A DNA stretch of 6,250 nucleotides from the NCBI GenBank assembly GCA_009993495.1, contig JAACTI010000202.1, positions 1 through 6,250 of the forward strand, given 5' to 3'. The notes below the pieces were generated by a model. It saw only the letters and a program-made list of their open reading frames with translations, was not told where the DNA came from and did not search any database. A program made the position numbers and the translations under genes. This document shows positions 1 through 6,242 of this stretch, piece by piece; position 1 is the stretch's first letter; every line of letters starts with the position of its first letter. The DNA comes from Deltaproteobacteria bacterium. Its GTDB lineage: Bacteria; Desulfobacterota; Desulfuromonadia; Desulfuromonadales; Geopsychrobacteraceae.

Positions 1-1
1 C

Positions 2-2335
2 CTGGCCCGGCGTTATGCGGCTTCCGGCATGAATGTCACCGTGGTGACGGGCGATAAAGATTTAATGCAGATTGTCGATGAACGCATCAGTCTGCTCGAC
101 ACCATGAAGGGCAAACGCGCGCGTGAAGCCGAGGTCATTGAACGTTTCGGGGTGCCGCCGCGCCAGGTGCTTGAGGTCTTGGGACTGGCGGGTGACAGTT
201 CGGATAATATTCCGGGGGTGCCGGGAATCGGCGAAAAAACCGCCAGCGCTCTGATTCAGGAATTTGGCGACATCGAGAACCTTTTGGCCAACATTGATAA
301 GGTTAAAGGCGCTAAGCGCCAGGAGAGTTTACGCCAGTTCGCCGATCAGGCGCGCTTGTCGCGCAAACTGGCCGATCTGGTCTACGATCTGCCGGTGGCG
401 ATTAACTACGAAGATCTGGCCATCTGCCCGCCGGACAGCACACAATTGGCGGAAGTTTACCGACGGCTGGAATTTCATCAACTGTTGCAGGAACTCGATC
501 TCACCGCCAGCGGCCCAAAAACCAGTGCCGACGCCAGCCACTACCAAACTATCACGGCTGAGGCCGCTCTCGACACCATGATTGCCCAGTTGAGGGCGGC
601 CAAACGTTTTGCCTTTGACACCGAAACCACCAGCCTGCGCGCAGTGCAGGCCAAACTGGTCGGGCTGTCTTTTTCCCTGACGGCGGGCAGTGGCTGGTAT
701 GTCCCCGTTGGGCATCGTTATCTGGGCGCACCTGAGCAGCTGCCCCTTGAGCTGGTGCTTAAAAAATTGCGCCCGCTCCTGGAAGATGCCCAGTATGAAA
801 AAGTCGGTCAGAACATCAAATACGATGCCCTGGTGCTGCGCAACGCCGGGGTCGAGCTGGCCGGAATCACCGATGACTGCATGGTATTGTCCTATCTGAC
901 CCACCCCGAAGCCAAATCTCACGGCCTCGACGCCCTGGCCAGCGATCTGCTCGGCCATCGCATGATTCCCTACAAAGAGCTGACTGGCCGAGGGCAAAAA
1001 CAGATCGGCTTCGCCGAGGTTGAGGTCGAAAAGGCCGCGGTCTATGCCGCCGAGGATGCCGATATCACCTGGCGGATTGCCGAAAAACTGTTGCCCGAGC
1101 TTCCGGCCAGCGGGGCCGAAAAACTTTATCGCGACATCGAAATGCCCCTGGTGAATGTACTGACCCGGGTGGAATGGCAGGGGATTCGGGTTGATGCCCA
1201 GCTGCTGAAACGCTTGTCCACCGAAATGCGGGTTGATCTTGCGCGTCTGGAAACAGAAATCCACGACTTGGCGGGCGGCCCGTTTAATATTAATTCGCCC
1301 AAACAAATGGGCGAAATTTTGTTTGAAAAACTCGGCCTGCCACGCGGCAAAAAAACCAAAACCGGCTGGTCGACCAATGTCGAAGTGCTGACGGTGTTGG
1401 CCGAAGAACACACAATTGCGGCCAAGATTCTGGACTATCGATCCCTGGCCAAACTCATCAGCACCTATACCGATGCCCTGCCGCAACTGATCAATCCGGC
1501 AAGCGGGCGTATTCATACCAGCTTCAATCAGGCCGTCACCGCCACCGGGCGCCTGTCGTCGAGCGAGCCGAACCTGCAGAATATCCCGATTCGCAGTGTG
1601 GAAGGACGCCGTATCCGTGAAGCCTTTCTGCCAGCGGAGGGGAACCTGCTGCTGGCGGCTGACTATTCCCAGATCGAACTGCGCGTGATGGCGCATATGG
1701 CCGATGTCGCCGCCCTGAAAGAAAGTTTTGCCGCCGGTGAAGATATTCATCGGCGCACCGCCAGTGAAATTTTCAATGTTTTTCCCGGCATGGTCAGCGA
1801 CGATATGCGGCGCCAGGCCAAAACTATCAACTTCGGCGTGCTCTACGGCATGGGCGCCTTCAGCCTGGCCAAAGATCTGGGAATTGGCCGCAAGGAGGCG
1901 CAGCAATTTATTGACAACTACTTTGCCCGTTATCCGGCCGTGCGGCAGTTTATGGAAGCGCGCAAGGCCGAGGCACGCGAGCATCAGTATGTGACCACCC
2001 TCCTCGGTCGGCGCTGTGCGATAGCCGAAATCAACAGCAGTAACGGCGCCATTCGCAGCTACGCCGAACGCAACGCCATCAATTATCCCATTCAAGGCAG
2101 CGCGGCGGATATCATTAAGGTCGCGATGGTCAATATTGACCGGCGTCTGCGTCACGAAAATCTGCAAACCCGCATGGTCTTGCAGGTTCACGATGAACTG
2201 GTGTTCGATGTTCCAGCGGCCGAAGTTGAATTAATCAAACAACTGGTTAAGCTTGAGATGGAAAATGCGGTGCCGCTTTCGGTGCCGCTGGTGGTTGATA
2301 TCGGGGTTGGTGCCAACTGGAGCGAAGCCCATTAA
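2..2335 (+). CDS. polA: DNA polymerase I, 5'-truncated by window edge
   Basis: DNA polymerase I fills gaps, removes RNA primers and repairs DNA in the cytoplasm. The reading frame is open from nt 2, upstream of the first ATG (nt 29), and that upstream stretch (LARRYAASG) matches the family, so the ATG is internal. By comparison with E. coli PolA about 120 N-terminal residues lie outside the window; 777 remain. Domains in order: the end of the 5'-3' exonuclease, with GDKD and the helix-3-turn-helix GDSSDN (nt 191-208) followed by GVPGIGEKTA; the 3'-5' proofreading domain with all three motifs intact, DTET (617-628), NxxxYD-type Exo II (Asn 812, Asp 824) and YAAED (1043-1057); then the polymerase domain with motif A DYSQIELR (1661-1684), motif B RRQAKTINFGVLYG (1808-1849) and motif C VHDE (2186-2197). 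All three activities should be functional. Motif B carries Phe at the position of E. coli Phe762. Stop TAA at 2333. It probably heads or belongs to a transcript continuing into pyk. Confidence 0.97.
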   Translation: MARRYAASGMNVTVVTGDKDLMQIVDERISLLDTMKGKRAREAEVIERFGVPPRQVLEVLGLAGDSSDNIPGVPGIGEKTASALIQEFGDIENLLANIDKVKGAKRQESLRQFADQARLSRKLADLVYDLPVAINYEDLAICPPDSTQLAEVYRRLEFHQLLQELDLTASGPKTSADASHYQTITAEAALDTMIAQLRAAKRFAFDTETTSLRAVQAKLVGLSFSLTAGSGWYVPVGHRYLGAPEQLPLELVLKKLRPLLEDAQYEKVGQNIKYDALVLRNAGVELAGITDDCMVLSYLTHPEAKSHGLDALASDLLGHRMIPYKELTGRGQKQIGFAEVEVEKAAVYAAEDADITWRIAEKLLPELPASGAEKLYRDIEMPLVNVLTRVEWQGIRVDAQLLKRLSTEMRVDLARLETEIHDLAGGPFNINSPKQMGEILFEKLGLPRGKKTKTGWSTNVEVLTVLAEEHTIAAKILDYRSLAKLISTYTDALPQLINPASGRIHTSFNQAVTATGRLSSSEPNLQNIPIRSVEGRRIREAFLPAEGNLLLAADYSQIELRVMAHMADVAALKESFAAGEDIHRRTASEIFNVFPGMVSDDMRRQAKTINFGVLYGMGAFSLAKDLGIGRKEAQQFIDNYFARYPAVRQFMEARKAEAREHQYVTTLLGRRCAIAEINSSNGAIRSYAERNAINYPIQGSAADIIKVAMVNIDRRLRHENLQTRMVLQVHDELVFDVPAAEVELIKQLVKLEMENAVPLSVPLVVDIGVGANWSEAH

Positions 2336-2357
2336 GCAGAAAGAGAGCTTTCCCCCT

Positions 2358-3806
2358 ATGCCCTATCGCAGAACCAAAATTGTGGCCACCCTTGGGCCGG
2401 CCTGCGCCGACGAAGCCAGCTTGCGGCGCTTGCTTGAAGCCGGAGTCAACGTTTTCCGCCTGAATTTTTCCCATGGCGAGCAGGCACAAAAAGCGCTGTG
2501 GGTTCAGATGATTCGCGAAGCATCGCGTGAACTGAACCGGGCCGTATCGATTCTTGGCGATTTACAGGGGCCGAAAATTCGCTGTGGCCTGATGAAAGAT
2601 GGTTATCAGACCCTGACCGCGGGTCAGGAGGTCGTGGTCACAACCCGTGATCTGTTGGGCGAAAAGGGGTTGATCCCGACGATCTACCAGAATCTGCCGC
2701 AAGATGTGCGTCCCGGCGATCAAATTCTTCTCGATGACGGCAACCTGGAATTGCGCGTGATTGACAGCACGGCAACAGATGTCCGATGCAGGGTTGTGAT
2801 CGGGGGACGGCTGAAAGATCGCAAGGGGATTAACCTGCCCGGCGTCAAGGTTTCTGCCCCGGCGCTGACGGAAAAAGATCTGGCCGATCTCGACTTCTGC
2901 ATCGACCAGCAATTCGACTGGGTCGCGTTGAGTTTTGTGCGCAGTGCCGATGAAATTTATGACCTCAAGCGACGCTTATATGCGAGTAAAAGCTCTCTTG
3001 GGGTGATCGCCAAAATTGAAAAACCCGAAGCGGTCGAAAATTTCAATGCCATTCTCGAAGCCAGTGACGGCATCATGGTCGCACGCGGAGATCTGGGGGT
3101 TGAAATTCTGCCCGAGCGGGTGCCCCTGATTCAGAAGAGTATTATTCGTAAATGCAATATTCGCGGTAAGCCGGTCATCACCGCAACCCAGATGCTGGAA
3201 AGCATGATCGCCAACCCCAGGCCGACCCGCGCCGAAACCTCGGACGTGGCCAATGCCATTCTCGATGGCACCGATGCTGTCATGCTGTCGGGTGAAACCG
3301 CTGCGGGCAATTATCCGTTTGAAGCGGTTGCGGTCATGGATCGCGTCGCCCGCGACGTTGAGGCCGACCCCCAGGTGCAACGCAGCCCGGCCCAACCCGA
3401 AAAAGCCGCCGAGCACCGCAGGTTGCCCGAATCTATCGGTCGGGCGGCCTGTCAGATTGCCGACAGTGTCGGCGCCAGCGCGATTCTGGCCTTTACCCAA
3501 AGCGGTGGCACTGCCGCGCTAGTCGCCAAATTTCGCCCCGGCGTGCCGGTGATGGCGATTACCCCCAACCAGTCCGTGCGGCGACGCATGGCGCTTTACG
3601 GCGGTATTCATACCCTGCGCGTCGCGATTGAAGGCACCACCGAAGATCAGATTCTCTCCGTTGAACGGGTGGTGCTGCAACAAGGCGCCCTGCAACCAGG
3701 GGACATTGTCGTTATCACCATGGGCAGCCCGGTGTCCGCCCCCGGCACCACCAACCTGATTAAAGTCCATCGCCTGGGAACGGGAAATTTTTACGAGGTC
3801 CACTAA
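2358..3806 (+). CDS. pyk: Pyruvate kinase (PykA-like)
   Basis: Transfers phosphate from phosphoenolpyruvate to ADP, giving pyruvate and ATP, the last step of glycolysis; cytoplasmic and usually a tetramer. The 482-residue product matches the normal length (E. coli PykA has 480). Visible hallmarks: TKIVATLGPA near the N-terminus; ATP/metal-site residues Arg34, Asn36, Ser38 and Asp68; the B domain at about 71-168; catalytic Lys219 in VIAKIEKPE; Mg ligands Glu221 and Asp245 in MVARGDLGVE; Thr277 in ITATQMLESM; and a C-terminal domain from about 355. Lys73 in LQGPKIR occupies the position that is Glu117 in rabbit muscle enzyme, a marker of K+-independent pyruvate kinases. The start is set at ATG 2358, because an in-frame ATG at 2253 lies inside polA and precedes the conserved N-terminus. 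GAGAG at 2343-2347 is a weak, slightly distant ribosome-binding site. The gene follows polA by 22 nt. Confidence 0.97.
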   Translation: MPYRRTKIVATLGPACADEASLRRLLEAGVNVFRLNFSHGEQAQKALWVQMIREASRELNRAVSILGDLQGPKIRCGLMKDGYQTLTAGQEVVVTTRDLLGEKGLIPTIYQNLPQDVRPGDQILLDDGNLELRVIDSTATDVRCRVVIGGRLKDRKGINLPGVKVSAPALTEKDLADLDFCIDQQFDWVALSFVRSADEIYDLKRRLYASKSSLGVIAKIEKPEAVENFNAILEASDGIMVARGDLGVEILPERVPLIQKSIIRKCNIRGKPVITATQMLESMIANPRPTRAETSDVANAILDGTDAVMLSGETAAGNYPFEAVAVMDRVARDVEADPQVQRSPAQPEKAAEHRRLPESIGRAACQIADSVGASAILAFTQSGGTAALVAKFRPGVPVMAITPNQSVRRRMALYGGIHTLRVAIEGTTEDQILSVERVVLQQGALQPGDIVVITMGSPVSAPGTTNLIKVHRLGTGNFYEVH

Positions 3807-3813
3807 CATAATT

Positions 3814-3818
3814 GGGAG
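3814..3818 (+). promoter_or_regulatory. Ribosome-binding site of ydfG
   Basis: GGGAG sits 5 nt before ATG 3824. It decides the start: an in-frame TTG at 3812 would lie upstream of this site and adds only four residues not seen in the family (MGDV before MARTVLITG). Confidence 0.75.
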
Positions 3819-3823
3819 ACGTT

Positions 3824-4579
3824 ATGGCGAGAACAGTTTTGATAACGGGTGCTTCATCCGGCTTTGGCGAAGCCATTGCCCGACACTTTGCCGCCAAAGG
3901 AGACCGACTGGTTCTGAACGCACGTCGCCTGGAAAGGCTCAAAAAGCTCAAGGCCGAGCTTGAATCCAGTGCTGAAATTCATCTGGTGCCCTTTGATGTG
4001 CGCGACCGCCAGGCCGTAACCCAGGCCTTGACCAACCTGCCTGCCGACTTTGCCGAGGTCGATATTCTGGTCAACAATGCCGGGCTGGCCCTGGGGCTCG
4101 AACCGGCCCACAAGACGGATCTTGATGATTGGGATTGCATGATCGACACCAATTGCAAGGGCTTGGTTTACTGCACCCGCGCCCTGTTGCCCGGCATGGT
4201 GGCCCGTAACCGTGGTCATGTGGTCAATATCGCGTCGACCGCCGGTACCTATGCTTACCCCGGAGCCAATGTTTACGGAGCGAGCAAATCCTTTGTGATT
4301 CAATTTTCAGCCAATTTGCGTTCCGACCTCCTCGGCACCAAGGTGCGTGTCAGTTGCATCGCCCCCGGCATGGCCGAAACCGAATTTTCCCTGGTGCGGT
4401 TCAAACAGGATGCCGAAAAGGCGGCCGCCGTCTACGCCGGCAAAAGCGCCATGACCGCCAGCGACATTGCTCACGCCGTCATCTATGCGACCGACCAGCC
4501 CGAGCACCTGAATATAAATTACATCGAACTCATGCCGGTCACCCAGGCGCCGGGCGGTTTAAAGGTTGTGCCGGTTTAG
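3824..4579 (+). CDS. ydfG: NADP-dependent short-chain dehydrogenase, YdfG family
   Basis: A classical short-chain dehydrogenase/reductase of 251 residues, cytoplasmic. The E. coli YdfG homologue (248 aa) uses NADP(H) to reduce malonic semialdehyde to 3-hydroxypropionate and oxidises L-serine, L-allo-threonine and other 3-hydroxy acids. Similarity is high over the full length, including stretches specific to YdfG: LVNNAGLALG, EPAHK, TNCKGLVY, and a C-terminal NINYIELMPVTQ. Rossmann motif TGASSGFG at residues 8-15; NNAG at 84-87; catalytic tetrad Asn110, Ser138, Tyr151 and Lys155 (YGASK). Arg34-Arg35 after beta-strand 2 fit NADP rather than NAD preference. The gene starts 17 nt after pyk, so it is probably co-transcribed with it. 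It is followed by a T6 run (4581-4586) without a convincing hairpin, so where its transcript ends is unclear; the terminator at 4751-4791 could also serve it. The exact substrate cannot be read from sequence; another 3-hydroxy acid is possible. Confidence 0.9.
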   Translation: MARTVLITGASSGFGEAIARHFAAKGDRLVLNARRLERLKKLKAELESSAEIHLVPFDVRDRQAVTQALTNLPADFAEVDILVNNAGLALGLEPAHKTDLDDWDCMIDTNCKGLVYCTRALLPGMVARNRGHVVNIASTAGTYAYPGANVYGASKSFVIQFSANLRSDLLGTKVRVSCIAPGMAETEFSLVRFKQDAEKAAAVYAGKSAMTASDIAHAVIYATDQPEHLNINYIELMPVTQAPGGLKVVPV

Positions 4580-4591
4580 ATTTTTTCCATA

Positions 4592-4620
4592 TTGACAACC
4601 CATGAGAGTTGCGGCATTCT
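4592..4620 (+). promoter_or_regulatory. Candidate sigma-70 promoter of the asd leader
   Basis: A perfect -35 box TTGACA (4592-4597) is followed after 17 nt by CATTCT (4615-4620), a poor -10 box matching TATAAT at 3 of 6 positions. Transcription would start near 4626-4630, right at the leader ORF start (ATG 4630). It lies 12 nt after the ydfG stop. The spacing and perfect -35 support it; the weak -10 keeps confidence moderate. Confidence 0.5.
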
Positions 4621-4629
4621 CGCGCCACT

Positions 4630-4728
4630 ATGCAGAAGCTGACGAAAACCACTCTCCTGAAAACAAGCGCCGGGACAAAAACCTTGTTCCCGACCGCTGT
4701 GGTTTGTGCTAACGACAGCACTGAATAG
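4630..4728 (+). CDS. Putative Thr/Lys-rich leader peptide of asd
   Basis: A 32-codon ORF (ATG 4630, TAG 4726) beginning MQKLTKTTLLKTSAGTKT. It has 8 Thr and 4 Lys; 11 of those 12 lie within the first 22 codons. Thr and Lys are end products of the pathway that asd feeds, and the E. coli thr leader peptide is similarly Thr-rich. The Lys6-Thr7-Thr8 codons form one arm of a competing RNA structure, which is what a translation-coupled attenuator needs. No Shine-Dalgarno sequence precedes the ATG; with the candidate promoter at 4592-4620 the mRNA would start at or a few nt before the ATG, so translation would have to be leaderless. A chance ORF of this length is not improbable in itself; the composition and RNA context are the argument. 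No known peptide family is recognised. Confidence 0.45.
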   Translation: MQKLTKTTLLKTSAGTKTLFPTAVVCANDSTE

Positions 4729-4791
4729 GGTAGGCAAAATCAGTGTTCAGACGGCCACAAACCAAAAAAGGGTTTTGTGGCCGTTTTTTTT
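4646..4791 (+). promoter_or_regulatory. Putative transcription attenuator of asd
   Basis: Four segments can pair exclusively. Segment 1, AAACCAC (4646-4652), pairs with segment 2, GTGGTTT (4699-4705). Inside this lies a stem of AGCG/CGCT (4666-4669 with 4695-4698), CGGGA/TCCCG (4671-4675 with 4688-4692) and CAA/TTG. Segment 2, as GGTTTGTG (4701-4708), can instead pair perfectly over 8 bp with segment 3, CACAAACC (4756-4763), enclosing a hairpin CACTGA/TCAGTG (4719-4724 with 4740-4745). Segment 3 is the left arm of the terminator, and segment 4 (4774-4784) is its right arm. Expected behaviour: a ribosome stalled at the early Lys/Thr codons masks segment 1, so 2-3 forms and RNA polymerase reads into asd; with fast translation or none, 1-2 forms and the terminator folds. 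I do not recognise a lysine riboswitch or other known aptamer here. An unknown metabolite-sensing RNA remains an alternative. Confidence 0.5.
4751..4791 (+). terminator. Intrinsic terminator before asd
   Basis: ACGGCCACAAA (4751-4761) pairs without mismatch with TTTGTGGCCGT (4774-4784). A further CC/GG pair lies above a one-base bulge, and an A-rich loop closes the hairpin. A run of eight T ends at 4791. No A-run precedes the stem, so it acts only on the + strand. It ends 31 nt before the asd ATG. That leaves no room for a separate promoter between terminator and gene, so transcripts for asd must read through it. Confidence 0.93.
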
Positions 4792-4810
4792 AACGAGCCC
4801 GAAGGGGCAA

Positions 4811-4815
4811 AGGAG
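4811..4815 (+). promoter_or_regulatory. Ribosome-binding site of asd
   Basis: AGGAG lies 7 nt before ATG 4823. This rules out the longer in-frame start at 4706, which would run translation through the terminator hairpin. Confidence 0.85.
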
Positions 4816-4822
4816 ATTCACA

Positions 4823-5920
4823 ATGAAAGTCGGATTTATTGGTTGGCGCGGCATGGTGGGTTCGGTGCTGATGCAACGCATGGAGCAAGAGAATGACTTT
4901 AACGGGATTGAACCGGTCTTCTTCTCCACCTCGCAGGTGGGGCAGGATGCCCCCTTCGGGGCCGACAAACTTGTCGCGGCCAACGATGTCGCAACCCTGA
5001 AAAAGCTCGATGCGATTATCACCTGTCAGGGCGGCGACTACACCAAAGACATTCACCCAAAGCTGCGCGCCGCCGGCTGGCAAGGCTACTGGATTGACGC
5101 CGCCAGCACCCTGCGCATGGAAAAGGATGCGGTCATCATTCTCGACCCCGTCAACCGCAAGGTCATTGATGCGGCCCTGGCCGCTGGGCAAAAAGATTTC
5201 ATCGGTGGCAACTGCACCGTCAGTTTGATGCTCATGGCCCTCGGCGGGTTATTTCGTAACAATCTGGTCGAATGGTTGACCGCCATGACCTACCAGGCCG
5301 CCTCGGGTGCCGGTGCGCCGAATATGCGTGAACTCCTCAGCCAGATGGGACACCTGCATACCAGCGTCGCCGGCGAACTGCAAGACCCGGCGTCGGCGAT
5401 TCTGGAAATTGACCGCAAGGTTACGGCTGAACTCCGTGGTAGGGCAATCCCCCACGAGAACTTTGGTTTTCCCCTGGCGGGCAGCGTGCTGCCATGGATT
5501 GATCGTGAAGTGGAAGACGGTCAGAGCCGTGAAGAGTGGAAAGGCTACGCCGAAACCAACAAGATTCTGGGCACCAGCCAGCCGATCCCCGTCGATGGCA
5601 TCTGTGTCCGTGTTGGGGCCATGCGCTGCCACAGCCAGGCATTGACCATTAAACTAAAAAAAGATGTGCCCATCGACGAGATTGAAGCCCTGCTGGCCAA
5701 CGACAACGACTGGGCGGAACTCATTCCCAATACCAAGGCCGACACCTTGGCCCGGTTGACCCCGGCGGCCATTTCCGGCACTCTGAAAACTCCCGTCGGG
5801 CGCGTGCGTAAAATGAAAATCGGCCCGCAGTATCTTTCGGCTTTCACCTGCGGCGACCAGTTGCTCTGGGGAGCCGCTGAGCCTTTGCGGCGGATGTTAC
5901 GGGTGCTGCGCGAAAAATAG
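4823..5920 (+). CDS. asd: Aspartate-semialdehyde dehydrogenase (E. coli type)
   Basis: Reduces L-aspartyl-4-phosphate to L-aspartate 4-semialdehyde with NADPH, the branch point leading to lysine and diaminopimelate, threonine (and isoleucine) and methionine; a cytoplasmic dimer. The 365-residue product is nearly colinear with E. coli Asd (367 aa) and clearly of the Gram-negative subclass. NADP-binding GFIGWRGMVG at residues 4-13; FFSTSQ at 33-38; catalytic Cys131 in GGNCTVS; Gln158 in TYQAASG; Glu237 in QSREEWKG; Arg263 and His270 in CVRVGAMRCHSQ. All are shifted by exactly four from E. coli Cys135, Gln162, Glu241, Arg267 and His274. The C-terminus (CGDQLLWGAAEPLRRML) is intact. The gene is monocistronic within the window: a terminator lies before it and a gene-free repeat region after it. 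Its expression probably depends on read-through of the upstream terminator. Confidence 0.97.
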   Translation: MKVGFIGWRGMVGSVLMQRMEQENDFNGIEPVFFSTSQVGQDAPFGADKLVAANDVATLKKLDAIITCQGGDYTKDIHPKLRAAGWQGYWIDAASTLRMEKDAVIILDPVNRKVIDAALAAGQKDFIGGNCTVSLMLMALGGLFRNNLVEWLTAMTYQAASGAGAPNMRELLSQMGHLHTSVAGELQDPASAILEIDRKVTAELRGRAIPHENFGFPLAGSVLPWIDREVEDGQSREEWKGYAETNKILGTSQPIPVDGICVRVGAMRCHSQALTIKLKKDVPIDEIEALLANDNDWAELIPNTKADTLARLTPAAISGTLKTPVGRVRKMKIGPQYLSAFTCGDQLLWGAAEPLRRMLRVLREK

Positions 5921-5956
5921 CTGGCAAATAGGGAGTGGCGCGAACCGCATAAATCC

Positions 5957-5971
5957 CTGAAACGGATTCAG
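5957..5971 (+). other. Short hairpin downstream of asd
   Basis: CTGAA and TTCAG form a 5-bp stem with a 5-nt loop, 36 nt after the asd stop; AATCC/GGATT (5952-5956 with 5964-5968) is a competing stem. No T-run follows, so this is not a convincing intrinsic terminator. Apart from this and the repeats listed, I see nothing in the gene-free stretch 5921-6250. Confidence 0.3.
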
Positions 5972-6018
5972 CTTGCCGAAAAATTGCAAAGTAACAAAGA
6001 GTAAAAAAGGTAACAGTT

Positions 6019-6150
6019 GAGCCTTTTGCAAAAAGATTGTCATCCCCGAATGCCTTGATCGGGGATCCAGCATTTTCAACCATTGCGAGAACTGGATTTC
6101 CGACTAAAATCACTTCGAGAATGACGTAAAGGAACTTTTGCACAAGGCTC
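6019..6150. repeat. 132-bp imperfect palindromic element (MITE-like)
   Basis: The outer arms GAGCCTTTTGCAAAAA (6019-6034) and CTTTTGCACAAGGCTC (6135-6150) match as inverted repeats at 14 of 16 positions. Inner arms run 6039-6070 and 6092-6125: GTCATCCCCGAA against GTCATTCTCGAA (reverse complement), and ATCCAG against ATCCAG, with several remaining mismatches being G-U pairs in RNA. A 21-nt centre (6071-6091) separates them. No coding potential and no transposase are seen, and no clear target duplication flanks it. The layout and the GTCAT..CCAG/CTGG..ATGAC arms resemble dispersed intergenic repeats that I recall from Geobacter-like and other proteobacterial genomes. As RNA it would fold into a long hairpin and could end or protect the asd transcript's 3' end. 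Confidence 0.75.
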
Positions 6151-6167
6151 TGTTCGGCACCTTTTTT

Positions 6168-6190
6168 GTGGGAGCGGCTTTCCGCCGCGA
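6168..6190 (+). repeat. REP-like element
   Basis: GTGGGAGCGGC followed by TTTCC and GCCGCGA: a GTGG head and a 5-bp stem GCGGC/GCCGC (6174-6178 is AGCGGC-flanked; pairing core 6174-6188). This is the architecture of repetitive extragenic palindromes mobilised by RAYT transposases (a GTRG tetranucleotide next to a short GC-rich stem), and is very like REPs of Pseudomonas. A T6 run (6162-6167) precedes it. No RAYT gene lies in the window. Confidence 0.6.
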
Positions 6191-6242
6191 AAATTGCACG
6201 GAGTGCTGAATAGTTACAAAAAGTTTCGCGGTTTCGTGGGAG
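6185..6242. repeat. Inverted partner and repeated head of the REP
   Basis: The REP tail CCGCGAAA (6185-6192) recurs inverted as TTTCGCGG (6224-6231), and the REP head GTGGGAG (6168-6174) recurs at 6236-6242. This suggests the edge of a REP pair or cluster, cut by the window end. The matches are only 7-8 nt each, so chance is possible. Confidence 0.35.

Noticed and set aside
329..2191. Long reverse-strand open frame (620 codons) opposite polA
   Set aside because: It lies wholly antisense to polA, whose motifs are intact throughout; its product shows no recognisable family and has low-complexity Gly/Gln/His-rich composition typical of an antisense shadow in GC-rich DNA.
2253..2357. Upstream in-frame ATG as pyk start, overlapping polA
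   Set aside because: It would add 35 residues read from polA's 3' end in another frame; the family N-terminus (RRTKIVATLGPA) begins right after ATG 2358.
4706..4822. Upstream in-frame start for asd
   Set aside because: It would be translated through the terminator hairpin and T-run; AGGAG and the family N-terminus fit ATG 4823.
4580..4822. Lysine riboswitch or other known aptamer before asd
   Set aside because: I looked for lysine-riboswitch, c-di-GMP and SAM-type conserved cores and saw none; a covariance-model search would settle it.
5844..6143. Reverse-strand ORF (99 codons) in the asd 3' end and repeat region
   Set aside because: It spans the end of asd and most of the 132-bp palindrome, lacks a recognisable family, and its frame is explained by the repeat's composition.
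6019..6150. CRISPR repeat or tRNA/rRNA gene in the gene-free end
   Set aside because: There are no regularly spaced direct repeats, and the fold is a single long palindrome rather than a cloverleaf.
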